A stretch of 64,000 nucleotides of DNA, from positions 682,001 through 746,000 of the forward strand of contig NZ_JAUSYK010000001.1 of NCBI RefSeq assembly GCF_030816855.1, given 5' to 3'. Positions 26,256 through 36,173 of this stretch are shown in pieces. The notes under the pieces are model-generated. The model was not told the DNA's origin, did not search any database, and worked only from the letters and a program-made list of their open reading frames with translations. The DNA is from Arthrobacter sp. B3I4 (GTDB lineage Bacteria > Actinomycetota > Actinomycetes > Actinomycetales > Micrococcaceae). Each line of letters starts with the position of its first letter. The stretch's first letter is position 1. Position numbers and translations under genes: made by a program.

Positions 26256-27254
26256 ATGCTTGAGGCAACCAAATCCCCAGAGTCCCGCAACGATGCTGAC
26301 ACGCCCGCCAACCCGGCCCTCGCCGCCGAGGCGAAGGTCGCCCGCATTGCGGTCACGGTTTTCCCGCTCCTCGTGGTGGTTGCCGGCGTCGCCGGCTTCC
26401 TGCTGCCAGGCGCCTTCAAACCGCTCGCACCCAGCGTGCCGTATCTGCTGGGCGTCATCATGTTCTGCATGGGCCTGACCCTGACCCCGCCGGATTTCGC
26501 GTCCGTCGCGAAGCGCCCCTGGGCCGTGGTCCTGGGCATCGTCGCGCACTACGTCATCATGCCCGGCGCCGGCTGGCTGATCGCGCAGGCGCTGCACCTT
26601 GAGCCGGAACTCGCCGTCGGTCTCATCCTGGTGGGCTGCGCACCGTCCGGCACGGCATCGAATGTGATGGCCTTCCTCGCCAAGGGGGATGTGGCCCTCT
26701 CGGTGGCCGTCGCCTCCGTCTCCACCCTGATCGCCCCGATCGTCACGCCGCTGCTGGTGCTGTTCCTGGCCGGGTCCTATCTGCAGATCGACGCGGCCGG
26801 CATGGTGCTGGACATCGTCAAGACCGTGCTGCTGCCGGTCATCGCCGGCCTGCTGGCCCGGTTGTTCCTCAAGAAGGTCGTCGCGAAGGTGCTCCCGGTC
26901 CTGCCGTGGGCCTCCGCCGTCGTGATCTCGCTGATCGTGGCCATCGTGGTGGCTGGCAGTGCCAACAAGATCGTGGCCGCGGGCGGGATCGTGTTCCTCG
27001 CCGTGGTGCTGCACAACGGCTTCGGCCTGGGCCTCGGCTACCTCGCCGGCAAACTCGGACGCCTGGATGACAAGGCCCGCCGCGCGCTGGCCTTCGAGGT
27101 GGGAATGCAGAACTCCGGCCTGGCAGCAACGCTGGCCACCGCGCATTTCAGCCCGCTGGCCGCGCTGCCCTCCGCCGTATTCTCACTCTGGCACAACATC
27201 TCCGGCGCCATCGTGGCCGCCTGGCTGGCCCGCCGCCCCCTGCGCGACGCCTAG
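26256..27254 (+). CDS. bile acid:sodium symporter (BASS) family protein
   Basis: A 332-residue carrier with about nine or ten membrane helices. MGLTLTPPDF near residue 70, LVGCAPSGTASNVMAFLAKGD (about 128), and EVGMQNSGLAATLA are the conserved BASS elements, including the Glu and the unwound-helix residues that bind sodium. Family members import bile acids, pyruvate, pantothenate or other organic acids; the substrate here is unknown. Start chosen at the ATG at 26256; ribosome site weak. Confidence 0.9.
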   Translation: MLEATKSPESRNDADTPANPALAAEAKVARIAVTVFPLLVVVAGVAGFLLPGAFKPLAPSVPYLLGVIMFCMGLTLTPPDFASVAKRPWAVVLGIVAHYVIMPGAGWLIAQALHLEPELAVGLILVGCAPSGTASNVMAFLAKGDVALSVAVASVSTLIAPIVTPLLVLFLAGSYLQIDAAGMVLDIVKTVLLPVIAGLLARLFLKKVVAKVLPVLPWASAVVISLIVAIVVAGSANKIVAAGGIVFLAVVLHNGFGLGLGYLAGKLGRLDDKARRALAFEVGMQNSGLAATLATAHFSPLAALPSAVFSLWHNISGAIVAAWLARRPLRDA

Positions 27255-27358
27255 CGCGCCCGGGTCTGAGGGCTGTGCCGGCCTCGACACCCTCGGGGGG
27301 CGCCGATAGGTTGTTGAAGGAACTAAACGACCCCGCAGTCCCGGAACCGGAGGCACGA

Positions 27359-29143
27359 ATGGCCGAACGAGTTGTCGCAGATCTCATCGTGGACCGCCTG
27401 AAAGCATGGGGCGTGGACCGCGTCTTTGGCTACAGCGGCGACGGCATCAACGGCTTCATGGGTGCGTTGCGCCGGGCGAGTGCGGACATCGAGTTCGTCC
27501 AGGCGCGGCACGAGGAGACGGCTGCCTTCATGGCCGTGGGGCACGCCAAATACACCGGCGGGGTCGGTGTCGTGACCTCCACGCAGGGCCCCGGCGCGGT
27601 TCATCTGCTCAACGGCCTCTACGACGCCAAGCTCGACGGCGTGCCCGTGGTCGCAATCGTGGGGCAGCAGGCGCGCAGCGTGCTGGGCTCGGCCTACATG
27701 CAGGAAATCGACCTGGCGACACTGTTCAAGGATGTCGCCGCCCAGTTCTCCCAGCTGGTCAGCACCCCGGAGCAGCTCCCCATGGTCCTGGACCGTGCTT
27801 TCCGGACCGCCCTCGCCACCCGTTCCCCCTGCGTGGTGTTCGTACCGCACGACATTCAGTCGGCCCCCGCCCCGGAACTGGAGCAAGAGCACGGCATCGT
27901 CGTCACCGCGCCGCGCTGGGGGTCTGCAGCGGCAGTCCCGCGCGACGAGGACCTGGACGCCGCCGCGGAGATCCTCGACACGGGTGAAAAGGTGGCGCTG
28001 CTGGTGGGCCAGGGGGCCCGGCACGCCCAGGACGAGATCGTAGCCATTGCCGAGAAGCTCGGCGCCGGAATCGCCACCAGTTTGCTAGGCAAACCGTACG
28101 TTGACGAGTCGCTGCCGTTCGCCGTCGGAACCATGGGACACCTGGGCAGCACCGCGAGCGCACACCTGCTGGGCAACTGCGACACCCTGCTCATCATCGG
28201 CTCGAACGATCCCTGGACCGAGTTCTACCCGCCGCCCGGCGCAGCCCGCGCCGTTCAGATCGACCTCGACGAGCGCAAGATCGGCAACCGCTATCCGGTG
28301 GAGGCAGGCCTGCCCGGCGACGCCGCCCGGGTGATCACCGCGCTGATGGGGAGGCTCCGGCAGCGGGACCCGGGACCATGGCGGGCGGAAGTAGAAGAGA
28401 AAGTCCGCAACTGGCACCGGCTCCGCGGTGAGCGGGCGGCAGTTCCGGCCCGCCCGGTCAATCCGGAACGCGTAGTCCAGGAGCTGAACGGCCGGCTCCC
28501 GGACAACGCCATGGTCAGCGTCGACGTCGGCAGTTGCGTGTACTGGTATGCCCGGCAGCTGATGCTTCCGCGGGGTGTGCCCGCGCACCTGTCCGGAACC
28601 TTGGCGAGTATGGGCTGCTCCATTCCTTACGGGCTGGCGGCGAAGCTCGCCAACCCGGACCGACCGCTGGTGGCTCTCGCCGGGGATGGCGCCATGCAGA
28701 TGGCCGGCGTCGCGGAACTAATCACCGTCGCCCACCGCTGGCGGGACTGGGAAGATCCGCGCTTCATCGTCTGCGTGTTCAACAACCGCGACCTGGCCGA
28801 GGTGAGCTGGGAACAACGTGAGACCGAGAGCGAGCCGAGGTTCCGGGACAGCCAGGAGCTGCCGGACTTTCCGTTCGCAGGCTACCGGGAGCTGCTCGGC
28901 CTGACCGGCATCAGGGTCGAAGATCCGGACCAGCTCGCCGGCGCCTGGGAGCGTGCGTTTGCGGCGGACCGGCCGGTGGTGATTGAGGTGATGACCGATC
29001 CGGATGTACCGCTGCTGCCGCCATTCCCTGCGGGGGCCGAGAAGGCCGAAAACATGCGGACGGCCCTCTCCGCGGAAGGCGAGGAAGGCGAAGCAGGATC
29101 CCGGTTGCTGGACACCTATACCGGCCAGGAGGAGGCGCCGTAA
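27359..29143 (+). CDS. thiamine-pyrophosphate-dependent enzyme (pyruvate oxidase-like)
   Basis: A 594-residue TPP enzyme. The conserved Glu and pyrimidine domain are in YSGDGINGF and FVQARHEETAAFMAVGHAK, with STQGPGAVHLLNGLYDA in the N-terminal domain. The central FAD/nucleotide domain follows, and the PP domain motif LAGDGAMQMAG at ~440 with FNNRDL supplies the Mg2+ and diphosphate ligands. It resembles PoxB (pyruvate oxidase, quinone-dependent), but closely related decarboxylases and acetolactate synthases cannot be excluded. The ATG at 27359 has GGAGG five bases upstream. It is convergent with the monooxygenase gene. Confidence 0.8.
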   Translation: MAERVVADLIVDRLKAWGVDRVFGYSGDGINGFMGALRRASADIEFVQARHEETAAFMAVGHAKYTGGVGVVTSTQGPGAVHLLNGLYDAKLDGVPVVAIVGQQARSVLGSAYMQEIDLATLFKDVAAQFSQLVSTPEQLPMVLDRAFRTALATRSPCVVFVPHDIQSAPAPELEQEHGIVVTAPRWGSAAAVPRDEDLDAAAEILDTGEKVALLVGQGARHAQDEIVAIAEKLGAGIATSLLGKPYVDESLPFAVGTMGHLGSTASAHLLGNCDTLLIIGSNDPWTEFYPPPGAARAVQIDLDERKIGNRYPVEAGLPGDAARVITALMGRLRQRDPGPWRAEVEEKVRNWHRLRGERAAVPARPVNPERVVQELNGRLPDNAMVSVDVGSCVYWYARQLMLPRGVPAHLSGTLASMGCSIPYGLAAKLANPDRPLVALAGDGAMQMAGVAELITVAHRWRDWEDPRFIVCVFNNRDLAEVSWEQRETESEPRFRDSQELPDFPFAGYRELLGLTGIRVEDPDQLAGAWERAFAADRPVVIEVMTDPDVPLLPPFPAGAEKAENMRTALSAEGEEGEAGSRLLDTYTGQEEAP

Positions 29144-29152
29144 GGCTGCTCG

Positions 29153-29449
29153 TCAGCCGACGCTGGCCGCCTCATCCAGGGTCCGGCCCTCGAAGTGCTC
29201 CAACAGTTCCCGCATGGCTTCGACCCCCTGGGTGAAGGTGGCCGAACTGCGCCATTGCTCGATCTGCTCGAGTGATTCCCATGGGCCGGTGCTGATGAAC
29301 CGGTTCCTGACGTCCCGGTCGTGCATCAGCACCGCCCTGGCCCCGGGATAATCTTCCTCGGTCTTCCTCGCCAGGTCCCGCCAGGCCTGCACGAAATCAT
29401 TCTCGCGGCCGGGGTGGACCAGCCAGATCCCAAGCGTATAGACAGCCAT
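29153..29449 (-). CDS. antibiotic biosynthesis monooxygenase (ABM) domain protein
   Basis: A 98-residue ferredoxin-like-fold protein (YTLGIWLVHPGRENDFVQAWRDL, then RFISTGPWESLEQIEQWR). Such small ABM proteins often act as quinol or heme monooxygenases or as plain dimeric stress proteins. Nothing in the sequence fixes the substrate. It converges on the TPP enzyme with a nine-base gap. Confidence 0.85.
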   Translation of the reverse strand: MAVYTLGIWLVHPGRENDFVQAWRDLARKTEEDYPGARAVLMHDRDVRNRFISTGPWESLEQIEQWRSSATFTQGVEAMRELLEHFEGRTLDEAASVG

Positions 29450-29577
29450 GGCACAGCCTCCATTTTCCGTACGGGGTTGATACAGCCGAGTATCTGCCGC
29501 CGCTACGGGACAGGGTAGGGCCGGACTGCCCGGGGACAGGTCAGCGGCCCGGGGGTCCGCTAACCAGCCCTGGGCAG

Positions 29578-31362
29578 CTAGCCGATCAGGGCCAGGACAG
29601 CTCCGGCTGTGACCACTCCCCCGGCGAGGGCGCGGACGTCCCTCACGGTTCCGGCCCGGTGCGCGCTCACCTGGGTTTCCATCTTCATCGCTTCAAGCAC
29701 CACGACGGGATCCCCGGCCGCCACCTCGGCGCCCGGCTCGACCAGCCACTTCACCACGGTCCCCGCCATGGCGGCCCGCAGTTCCCCCGGGTCAACCGAA
29801 GCAGATCCGCCGCCTTCGGAGGTACCGGCGTCGACCCCGGCACCGAGATTCCCCTGGACCGAAACTCCGCCGGGCAGTAACCGTCCGGCCGCAGCCCAGC
29901 CGTCCAGCAGCCCTGCCGGCAGCCCGACGGCGAGCCGCCTGCCGTCCACCTCGACCGTGATGGTGCGGCGTTCGCCGTCGGGCGCTGTGGTGTTGTAGCC
30001 CGGGTCAACCGGGATGTTGTCGGCGAAGTCGGTCTCGATCCAGCGGGTATGGACGCCCAGCGCCGCCTCCGAGGTGAAATCCGGTGACTCCAGCACGGCG
30101 CGGTGGAAGGGCAGAACGGTGGCCACCCCGGTAATTCTGAATTCGGCGAGGGCGCGGCGGGCGCGCCGCAGGGCCTGCTGCCGGTCCGCGCCGGTGATGA
30201 TGAGCTTCGCGAGCAGTGAGTCGAACTGCGGCGGGACGAGCGAGCCGGAGCGCACCCCGGAGTCGAGCCGGACTCCCGGGCCGGTCGGACCCGCGAACTC
30301 GGTGATGGTGCCGGGCGAAGGCAAGAAGCCGCGGCCTACGTCTTCGGCGTTGAGCCGGAATTCAAAGGAGTGCCCGCGGGGTGCCGGGTCAGCGGTAAAG
30401 CGCAGGGGCTCCCCCGCGGCGATGCGGAATTGCTCCTGGACCAGGTCGATGCCGGTGGTTTCCTCGGTGATCGGGTGCTCCACCTGCAACCGGGTGTTGA
30501 CTTCGAGGAAGGCGACCGTGCCGTCGGCCGCGACCAGGAATTCCACCGTGCCGGCGCCGGAGTAGCCGGCCTCCCGGCAGACGGCTTTGGCGGCGTCGTA
30601 GATCTGCTGCGTCTGCAAAGCGGACAGGAACGGCGCGGGCGCCTCCTCCACGAGCTTCTGGTGCCGGCGTTGCAGCGAGCAGTCGCGGGTTCCGACGACG
30701 ACGACGTTTCCGTGCGTGTCCGCGAGGACCTGGGCCTCCACGTGCCGAGGTCTGTCCAGGTAGCGCTCCACGAAGCATTCGCCACGGCCAAAGGCGGCAA
30801 CGGCTTCGCGGACCGCGGAGTCGAACGCTTCCTCGATCTCGTCGAGGCTTCGGACCACTTTGAGGCCGCGCCCGCCGCCGCCGAAGGCTGCCTTGATCGC
30901 CATCGGCAGCCCGTGCTTATCGGCGAAGGTGCGGCCATCGGCGGCGGACCCGACCGGGCCGTCGCTGCCGGCCACCAACGGAGCGCCGGCGCGGACTGCG
31001 GCTTCACGGGCGGTGATCTTGTTGCCCAGCAGCCGGATGGCGTCGGGGGCGGGCCCGATCCAGGTCAGTCCGGCGTCCAGGACCGCCTGCGCGAAGTCGG
31101 CGTTCTCGGACAGGAACCCATACCCGGGGTGGACCGCGTCCGCACCGGATTCGGCGGCGACGGCCAGCAGCTTCGGGATGCTCAGGTAAGTGTCCGCCGG
31201 TGAATTGCCGTCCAGGGCGTAAGCCTCGTCCGCGGCTAAGACGTGCATCGCGTCGGCATCGATGTCGGCGTACACCGCCACCGACGCCAGCTCGGCGTCG
31301 CCACAGGCCCGGGCTATCCGGACGGCGATTTCGCCGCGGTTGGCGATCAGGACCTTGCGCAT
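29578..31362 (-). CDS. biotin carboxylase fused to a biotinyl carrier domain
   Basis: A 594-residue protein combining an AccC-type biotin carboxylase with a C-terminal biotinyl domain. Biotin carboxylase motifs are [18 protein letters not shown] at the start, the ATP-grasp [10 protein letters not shown] (about residue 160), [14 protein letters not shown] and FEFRLNAED. The biotinylated Lys is in [10 protein letters not shown] near the end. It is the last gene of a pxpA-MFS-pxpBC-biotin carboxylase run on the minus strand, seven bases from pxpBC. Its partner carboxyltransferase is not in this window. Its role in the 5-oxoproline cluster is unresolved; the pairing of accB/accC-like genes with pxp genes is known from other bacteria. 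Confidence 0.9.
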   Translation of the reverse strand: MRKVLIANRGEIAVRIARACGDAELASVAVYADIDADAMHVLAADEAYALDGNSPADTYLSIPKLLAVAAESGADAVHPGYGFLSENADFAQAVLDAGLTWIGPAPDAIRLLGNKITAREAAVRAGAPLVAGSDGPVGSAADGRTFADKHGLPMAIKAAFGGGGRGLKVVRSLDEIEEAFDSAVREAVAAFGRGECFVERYLDRPRHVEAQVLADTHGNVVVVGTRDCSLQRRHQKLVEEAPAPFLSALQTQQIYDAAKAVCREAGYSGAGTVEFLVAADGTVAFLEVNTRLQVEHPITEETTGIDLVQEQFRIAAGEPLRFTADPAPRGHSFEFRLNAEDVGRGFLPSPGTITEFAGPTGPGVRLDSGVRSGSLVPPQFDSLLAKLIITGADRQQALRRARRALAEFRITGVATVLPFHRAVLESPDFTSEAALGVHTRWIETDFADNIPVDPGYNTTAPDGERRTITVEVDGRRLAVGLPAGLLDGWAAAGRLLPGGVSVQGNLGAGVDAGTSEGGGSASVDPGELRAAMAGTVVKWLVEPGAEVAAGDPVVVLEAMKMETQVSAHRAGTVRDVRALAGGVVTAGAVLALIG

Positions 31363-31369
31363 CAATTGC

Positions 31370-33091
31370 TCACTTCTTCTTGGGCCGGGGTGGTGGGGGG
31401 ATCTGGTCGCTGGGGGCGTGGTCCGCCCAGCGGAAGCGGATTCTGCCGCCAATCGGGATCTGCGCGGCGCGATCCAGTTGGACATCGACGACGACCGCGA
31501 TTACGGGATACCCGCCGGTGATCGGGTGGTCGGCGAGGAAGAGCACCGGCAGCCCTTCGGGCGGGATCTGCAGCGCGCCGGCGACGGTCCCTTCGCTGGC
31601 GAGTTCTCCTTCCCGGGTGCGTTGCAGCGCCGTTCCGTCCAGCCGCATGCCCACCCGGTTGGACTGCGGCTTTACCTGCCATTCCTGGCTGGTGAGGGAC
31701 TCCAGGGCGGCCGGGTCGAACCAGTCAGCGCGCGGGCCGGGCACGACGTCGAGCACCGTCACGCCGGTGCCGGGGAACTCGGGCTGCAGTTCCGGATCTC
31801 CGACGACGCCGGATTCGGCCCCGCCGCCGGCGGTCAGGAGCTGCCCCGCGGCCAGCGGCGCCGGGCCGATCCCGGACATAGTGTCGGTGGAGCGGCTGCC
31901 GAGGACCGGAGCGGTGTCGACGCCCCCGCGGACCGCCAGGTAGCTGCGGAAGCCGCTCTTCGGTGCGCCGACGCTCAGCGTTTCGCCGTCGAGCAGGGCG
32001 AACGGGGTGGCCATCGCAGGGTGGCGGCGGACGGGTTCAGCGTCCGGACCGGCCGGGGCGGTGACGGTCAGCTCCGACGGCGCCCCGGCCACGGCGAGGA
32101 CCTGGTCACCGGCAGCACGGACCGTGAGTCCGCCGGCGACCGTCTCGATCGCGGCTGCCGACGGCGCGTTTCCGACCAGGCGGTTGGCGCGCCGCAGCGA
32201 GGCCCGGTCCAGCGCGCCGGCGGCGGAAACACCGAGGCCTGAGTGGCCGGGCCGTCCGAGGTCCTGGATCAGGCTCTGCAGCCCGGGCGAGACGATCCGG
32301 AGCCCGGAGGTGCCTCCCGACGCGGACAATGCGGGCTGTGGTGGTGATGCCGGTGCCGGGTCCGATTGTGATGCCGGTGCGGGGTCCGATTGTGGTGCAC
32401 GTGCCGGTGCGAGCGCCGGGTCCGGTGCCAGCGAGACCGACTCGCGGACCGGCCGGAACTGGACCCGCTGCCCGGGAACGGCGAGGGCGGGCTGTTCACG
32501 GTCCAGGTCCCACATCCGTGCCCGGGTGTGGCCGATCAGCTGCCAGCCGCCCGGGGAACGGCGCGGATACACGGCAGAGTAGTTGCCGGCCAGCGCGACC
32601 GAACCTGCGGGCACGGCGGTGCGGGGCGAACTGCGCCTCGGAACGTTCAATGCTTCGTTTTCCCCCACCATGTAGCCGAAGCCTGGAGCGAAACCGGCAA
32701 AGGCAACGGTCCAGAGCTGGCCCGAGTGTGCGGCGATCACGCCCTCGATTCCCAAACCGGTCAGCTCCGCCACTTCGGCGAGGTCCTCGCCGTCGTACAC
32801 GGCGTCAATGACCACGAGACCGCCGTCGTGCCGCACCGGCGCGGCGAGGTCCAGCTGCGGCAGCTGGGCGGCGATCCGGCGGGCAGCTGCCGGCGAGTCG
32901 GCCGTGACCAGAACCGTTTCGGCAGCCGCCAGCACATCCAGCTGGCCAGGCAGCGGCTGCTCAAGGAGCAGTGCCTGCAGTGCCATCACATCCTGCGTGC
33001 CGCCAAGTTCGGCGAGCACCGCGCGGGTGCCCACCGCCCGCACCGACTGCACTCTTGGAACGGCTGCCTGCCGTACTGCGTCCGTGTCCAT
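31370..33091 (-). CDS. fused 5-oxoprolinase subunits B and C
   Basis: A 573-residue fusion of PxpB (KipI/AHS1, about residues 15-210) and PxpC (KipA/AHS2, about 270-560), the parts that with PxpA hydrolyse 5-oxo-L-proline to glutamate with ATP. PxpB has [26 protein letters not shown] and SPGGWQLIG; PxpC has [23 protein letters not shown] and [10 protein letters not shown]. The linker (around 32330-32410) holds repeats of SDPAPAS-type sequence. I chose ATG 33091, with GGAGG five bases upstream; GTG at 33115 and ATG at 33103 lack a well-spaced site. Confidence 0.93.
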   Translation of the reverse strand: MDTDAVRQAAVPRVQSVRAVGTRAVLAELGGTQDVMALQALLLEQPLPGQLDVLAAAETVLVTADSPAAARRIAAQLPQLDLAAPVRHDGGLVVIDAVYDGEDLAEVAELTGLGIEGVIAAHSGQLWTVAFAGFAPGFGYMVGENEALNVPRRSSPRTAVPAGSVALAGNYSAVYPRRSPGGWQLIGHTRARMWDLDREQPALAVPGQRVQFRPVRESVSLAPDPALAPARAPQSDPAPASQSDPAPASPPQPALSASGGTSGLRIVSPGLQSLIQDLGRPGHSGLGVSAAGALDRASLRRANRLVGNAPSAAAIETVAGGLTVRAAGDQVLAVAGAPSELTVTAPAGPDAEPVRRHPAMATPFALLDGETLSVGAPKSGFRSYLAVRGGVDTAPVLGSRSTDTMSGIGPAPLAAGQLLTAGGGAESGVVGDPELQPEFPGTGVTVLDVVPGPRADWFDPAALESLTSQEWQVKPQSNRVGMRLDGTALQRTREGELASEGTVAGALQIPPEGLPVLFLADHPITGGYPVIAVVVDVQLDRAAQIPIGGRIRFRWADHAPSDQIPPPPRPKKK

Positions 33092-33133
33092 TGCTGCCTC
33101 CATGATTGCCGTCACCTCCTGCGTCCGCGCCGC

Positions 33134-34471
33134 TCAGGCGCGGGCGTCCTGCAGCAGCCGCTCTTCTTCCGCGGTCTGCGGGTTACGGCCGATGGCCAGG
33201 CCCACGACCGTCACCACGGCGGACAGTGCGAGGTAGCCGGCGATCAGGTACCAGTTGCCGGTGGCTGCGAACAGGGCCGTGAAGACGAGGGGGGCGATGG
33301 CGCCGCCGATCACGCCGGCAAGGGTGTACGCCAGCGAGCTGCCGGCGTAGCGCAGCCGGGCGGGGAACTGCTCGGTGATGAAGGCGGCCTGCGGGCCGTA
33401 CATGAACGCGTGCAGGGCCAGGCCAATCACGACGCCGATGGTGAGCAACAGCACCGATTTGCCCTGGATCATCAGGAAGAACACCGGAATGTAGACTGCG
33501 GTGCCGGCCGCGGCGATGCCGTAGACGAGCCGGCGGTTGAAGCGGTCCGTGAGTGCCCCGGCGGCCGGGATCAGCGCCAGCTGGAAGGCCGAACCGATCA
33601 GGATCGCGCCTAGGACGTTTCCGGTGGTCATGCCCAGCTGCCTGGTGGCGTAGAGGGCCACAAAGACGGTGAAGAGGGAGTAGAGCACGTCCGGGCAGAT
33701 GCGGGACAGGGCGGCCGCGACCAGCGCACGGGGTTCTCTGGTAAAGACCTCTTTAATGGGCGCCTTGGGGGCCTCGCCGTGGGCCTGGATGGCCTTGAAG
33801 ACCGGGGTTTCCTCGAGCTTGAGCCGGATCAGCAGGCCGAAGACCACCAGCAGGGCGGAGGACAGGAAGGCCACCCGCCAGCCCCAGGACAGAAACGCTT
33901 CGTTGCTCAGGGTCGCGGCGAGCAGTGCCAGCACGCCGTTGGCCATCAGGTTGCCGGCCGGCGGGCCGATCTGTGCGGCCGAGGACCAGAATCCGCGCTT
34001 ACGGGCGTCCCCGAATTCACTGGAGAGCAGGACAGCCCCGCCCCATTCCCCGCCGACGCCGATGCCCTGGGCGAGGCGCAGCAGCACCAGGATCGCCGGG
34101 GCCGCGACGCCGATCGCTGAGTAGTCAGGCAGCACCCCGATGAGCACGGTGGCCACGCCGATCAGCATCAGGGTGACGACCAGGACGTGCTTGCGGCCGA
34201 TCTTGTCACCCAGCCGGCCGAAGATCACGCCGCCGATCGGGCGGGCGAGATAGCCGACGGCGAAGGTGGAGAAGGACAGCAGCAGGCCGACCAGTTCGTC
34301 GCCCGTTGGGAAGAAGATCTTGGGGAAGATCAGCGCGGAGGCGACAGAGTAGATGGCGAAGTCGTAGTACTCCAGGGAGGTGCCGGTCAGGCTGGCGATG
34401 TAGGCCTTGAGGGCGCCCGGTGGCAGCTTCCTCTTGCCGGCCGCCGGAGCGGTCTGGTGCGGTGCGGTCAT
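33134..34471 (-). CDS. MFS transporter (metabolite:H+ symporter type)
   Basis: A 445-residue carrier with twelve helices of the sugar/metabolite:proton symporter (ShiA/ProP-like) subfamily. SLTGTSLEYYDFAIY opens helix 1, GRLGDKIGRKHVLV is the loop-2 motif, and GIGVGGEWGGAVLLSSE is the family signature in helix 5. The ATG at 34471 has AAAGGAA upstream. Because it lies between pxpA and pxpBC, its substrate is probably 5-oxoproline or a related amino acid; that is inferred from position. Confidence 0.88.
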   Translation of the reverse strand: MTAPHQTAPAAGKRKLPPGALKAYIASLTGTSLEYYDFAIYSVASALIFPKIFFPTGDELVGLLLSFSTFAVGYLARPIGGVIFGRLGDKIGRKHVLVVTLMLIGVATVLIGVLPDYSAIGVAAPAILVLLRLAQGIGVGGEWGGAVLLSSEFGDARKRGFWSSAAQIGPPAGNLMANGVLALLAATLSNEAFLSWGWRVAFLSSALLVVFGLLIRLKLEETPVFKAIQAHGEAPKAPIKEVFTREPRALVAAALSRICPDVLYSLFTVFVALYATRQLGMTTGNVLGAILIGSAFQLALIPAAGALTDRFNRRLVYGIAAAGTAVYIPVFFLMIQGKSVLLLTIGVVIGLALHAFMYGPQAAFITEQFPARLRYAGSSLAYTLAGVIGGAIAPLVFTALFAATGNWYLIAGYLALSAVVTVVGLAIGRNPQTAEEERLLQDARA

Positions 34472-34586
34472 GATGTTCCTTTGAGTGGCGGGTGCTGCCT
34501 GCTGGGTGGGTGTGGCGGAGTCCGCCGCGCGCCTGGATACGGTGGCGCGCGGGGACGAACGGTGTCTGAGCGGGGTGCTGTTGCGC

Positions 34587-35360
34587 TTATACGAAGGGTG
34601 CGGTGCTGATGCCGGCGGCGTTGAGCGCTTCACGGACGGCGGCTGCCATGGCGACCGCTCCCGGGGAGTCGCCGTGGACGCAGATGCTTTCGGCGTGGAT
34701 TTTAAGGATGGAACCGTCAATCGTGCGGACGGCGGAGTCTGCAGCCATCCGGAGGACATGCTCGGTGACTTCTTTGTGGTCGTGCAGGACGGCCCCGGCG
34801 CGGGTGCGCGAAACGAGGGTTCCGTCGGGATTGTAGGCCCGGTCGGCGAAAGCCTCGGTGACAGCACGCAACCCGGCTGACTCGGCCAGACGGAGCACCT
34901 CGGAGCCGGGCAGACCCAGGATCGGCAGGTCCGGGTCCACCGACTTCACGGCGTCGACGACGGCCTTCGCCTGCGCGGTGTGCGCCACGATGGCGTTGTA
35001 GAGGCCGCCGTGCGGCTTGACGTAGGTGACCTTGCCGCCTTCCGCGGCCGCCAGAGCCTGCAGCGCGCCGATCTGGTAGACGACATCGTCTGCCAGTTCG
35101 GCCGGGTCGATGTCCAGGAACCGCCGCCCGAAGCCGGCAAGGTCGCGGTAGCCGACATGGGCGCCGATCCGAACGCCGGCGGCGACCGCCTCGCGGCAGG
35201 TCTGCCGGATCACGCTGGGGTCGCCGGCGTGGAATCCGCAGGCCACGTTTGCACTCGAGACGGAGCGAAACATGGCACTGTCGTCGCCGAGGCTCCAGCG
35301 TCCGTAGGATTCGCCGACGTCACTGTTCAAGTCGATGCTGTTTGGTCCGGTGCTTGCCAT
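34587..35360 (-). CDS. pxpA: 5-oxoprolinase subunit A (LamB/YcsF family)
   Basis: A 257-residue PxpA with the family's full pattern: [14 protein letters not shown] at the start, [55 protein letters not shown] and ICVHGDSP. It works with PxpB and PxpC to hydrolyse 5-oxoproline. It is first in its operon. A perfect palindrome lies 46 bases upstream of the start, probably the binding site of the divergent GntR regulator. Confidence 0.95.
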   Translation of the reverse strand: MASTGPNSIDLNSDVGESYGRWSLGDDSAMFRSVSSANVACGFHAGDPSVIRQTCREAVAAGVRIGAHVGYRDLAGFGRRFLDIDPAELADDVVYQIGALQALAAAEGGKVTYVKPHGGLYNAIVAHTAQAKAVVDAVKSVDPDLPILGLPGSEVLRLAESAGLRAVTEAFADRAYNPDGTLVSRTRAGAVLHDHKEVTEHVLRMAADSAVRTIDGSILKIHAESICVHGDSPGAVAMAAAVREALNAAGISTAPFV

Positions 35361-35405
35361 TGTGATCCTCGTCTCAGTTCGCCCCTCTCCAAGGATGCAC
35401 TATCC

Positions 35406-35430
35406 CGTCGGATTGTTCAACAATCCGACG
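35406..35430. promoter_or_regulatory. perfect 25-bp palindrome, candidate GntR operator
   Basis: Two 12-base arms, CGTCGGATTGTT and AACAATCCGACG, flank a single central C. It lies between pxpA (start 35360, minus) and the GntR gene (plus). The core TTGTTcAACAA fits the TTGT-x-ACAA type of site used by FCD-class GntR proteins. The position in a divergent promoter region fits an operator rather than a terminator. Confidence 0.8.
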
Positions 35431-35547
35431 ATTCTTTCTGGGAGCAATCGTGTACATTCGGCAGTATGACGATTTCCGACGCCGGCCCCCCGGGTCCTTG
35501 CGGCCGCTGCGCGCCTGCGCGTCGCCGTCCCGTCGGTCGCCGACCGG

Positions 35548-36153
35548 GTGGCGGCCGAACTCCGGCTGCAGCTGGCCGACGGGGTCCTTCTGCCCGGCGC
35601 GCGGCTGACGGAGTCGACCATCGCGGAGGATCTCGGTGTCTCACGCAACACGGTGCGTGAAGCCTTCGCCGAGCTGGCGGCGGAGCGGCTGGTGGTCCGG
35701 CACCCCAACCGCGGCGTATTTGTAGCGAGCCTGGGTCCGGGGGACATCCACGACGTGTACACGGTGCGGCGGGCCGTCGAGGTGGCAGCCTTGCGGGGCG
35801 GCGGCAGTCCGGAACGGGTGGCTGCGGTCCGTACCGCGGTCGAAGAGGGCAAAGCCGCGGCGGCGGCGGACGACGAGGAAGCGCTGGGCACCGCGAACCA
35901 GCACTTTCACCGCGCGATCGTGGCTTTGGCGGAAAGCCGGCGGCTGGACACGATCATGTCCCAGATCCTCGCCGAGATGCGGCTCTTCTTCCACAAGGCC
36001 ACCGTTGATGCGCACTTCTACCGCAGCTACGTGGATGACAACGAAGCGATCTGTGCGGCGCTCGAGGCCGGCGACCCGGAACGCGCGGCGGAGCTTCTGC
36101 TGTCCTACCTCGACCGCTCGGAAGCGAAACAGGCCGCCGTCCACGGCCAATGA
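35548..36153 (+). CDS. GntR family regulator, FCD-type, probable frameshift near the start
   Basis: Winged helix (ARLTESTIAEDLGVSRNTVREAF) followed by an FCD helical ligand domain with conserved Asp/Arg/His elements (VRRAVEVAALR, NQHFHRAIVAL, FYRSYVDDNEAI). From GTG 35548 it has 201 residues. Similarity to the family continues upstream in the same frame (VPSVADR), but there is no start there. The ATG at 35466 (MTISDAG) would join it if one C were removed from the run of six at 35486-35491. Either a sequencing error, a recent frameshift or use of the internal GTG. It probably controls the pxp operon. Confidence 0.82.
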   Translation: MAAELRLQLADGVLLPGARLTESTIAEDLGVSRNTVREAFAELAAERLVVRHPNRGVFVASLGPGDIHDVYTVRRAVEVAALRGGGSPERVAAVRTAVEEGKAAAAADDEEALGTANQHFHRAIVALAESRRLDTIMSQILAEMRLFFHKATVDAHFYRSYVDDNEAICAALEAGDPERAAELLLSYLDRSEAKQAAVHGQ

Positions 36154-36173
36154 CTGCTTGCTAGGCTGGAACG

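Noticed and set aside
34980..35660. Long plus-strand frame running through pxpA into the GntR gene
   Set aside because: The first part is antisense to pxpA and the end carries only the short out-of-frame start of the GntR gene, noted as a possible frameshift.
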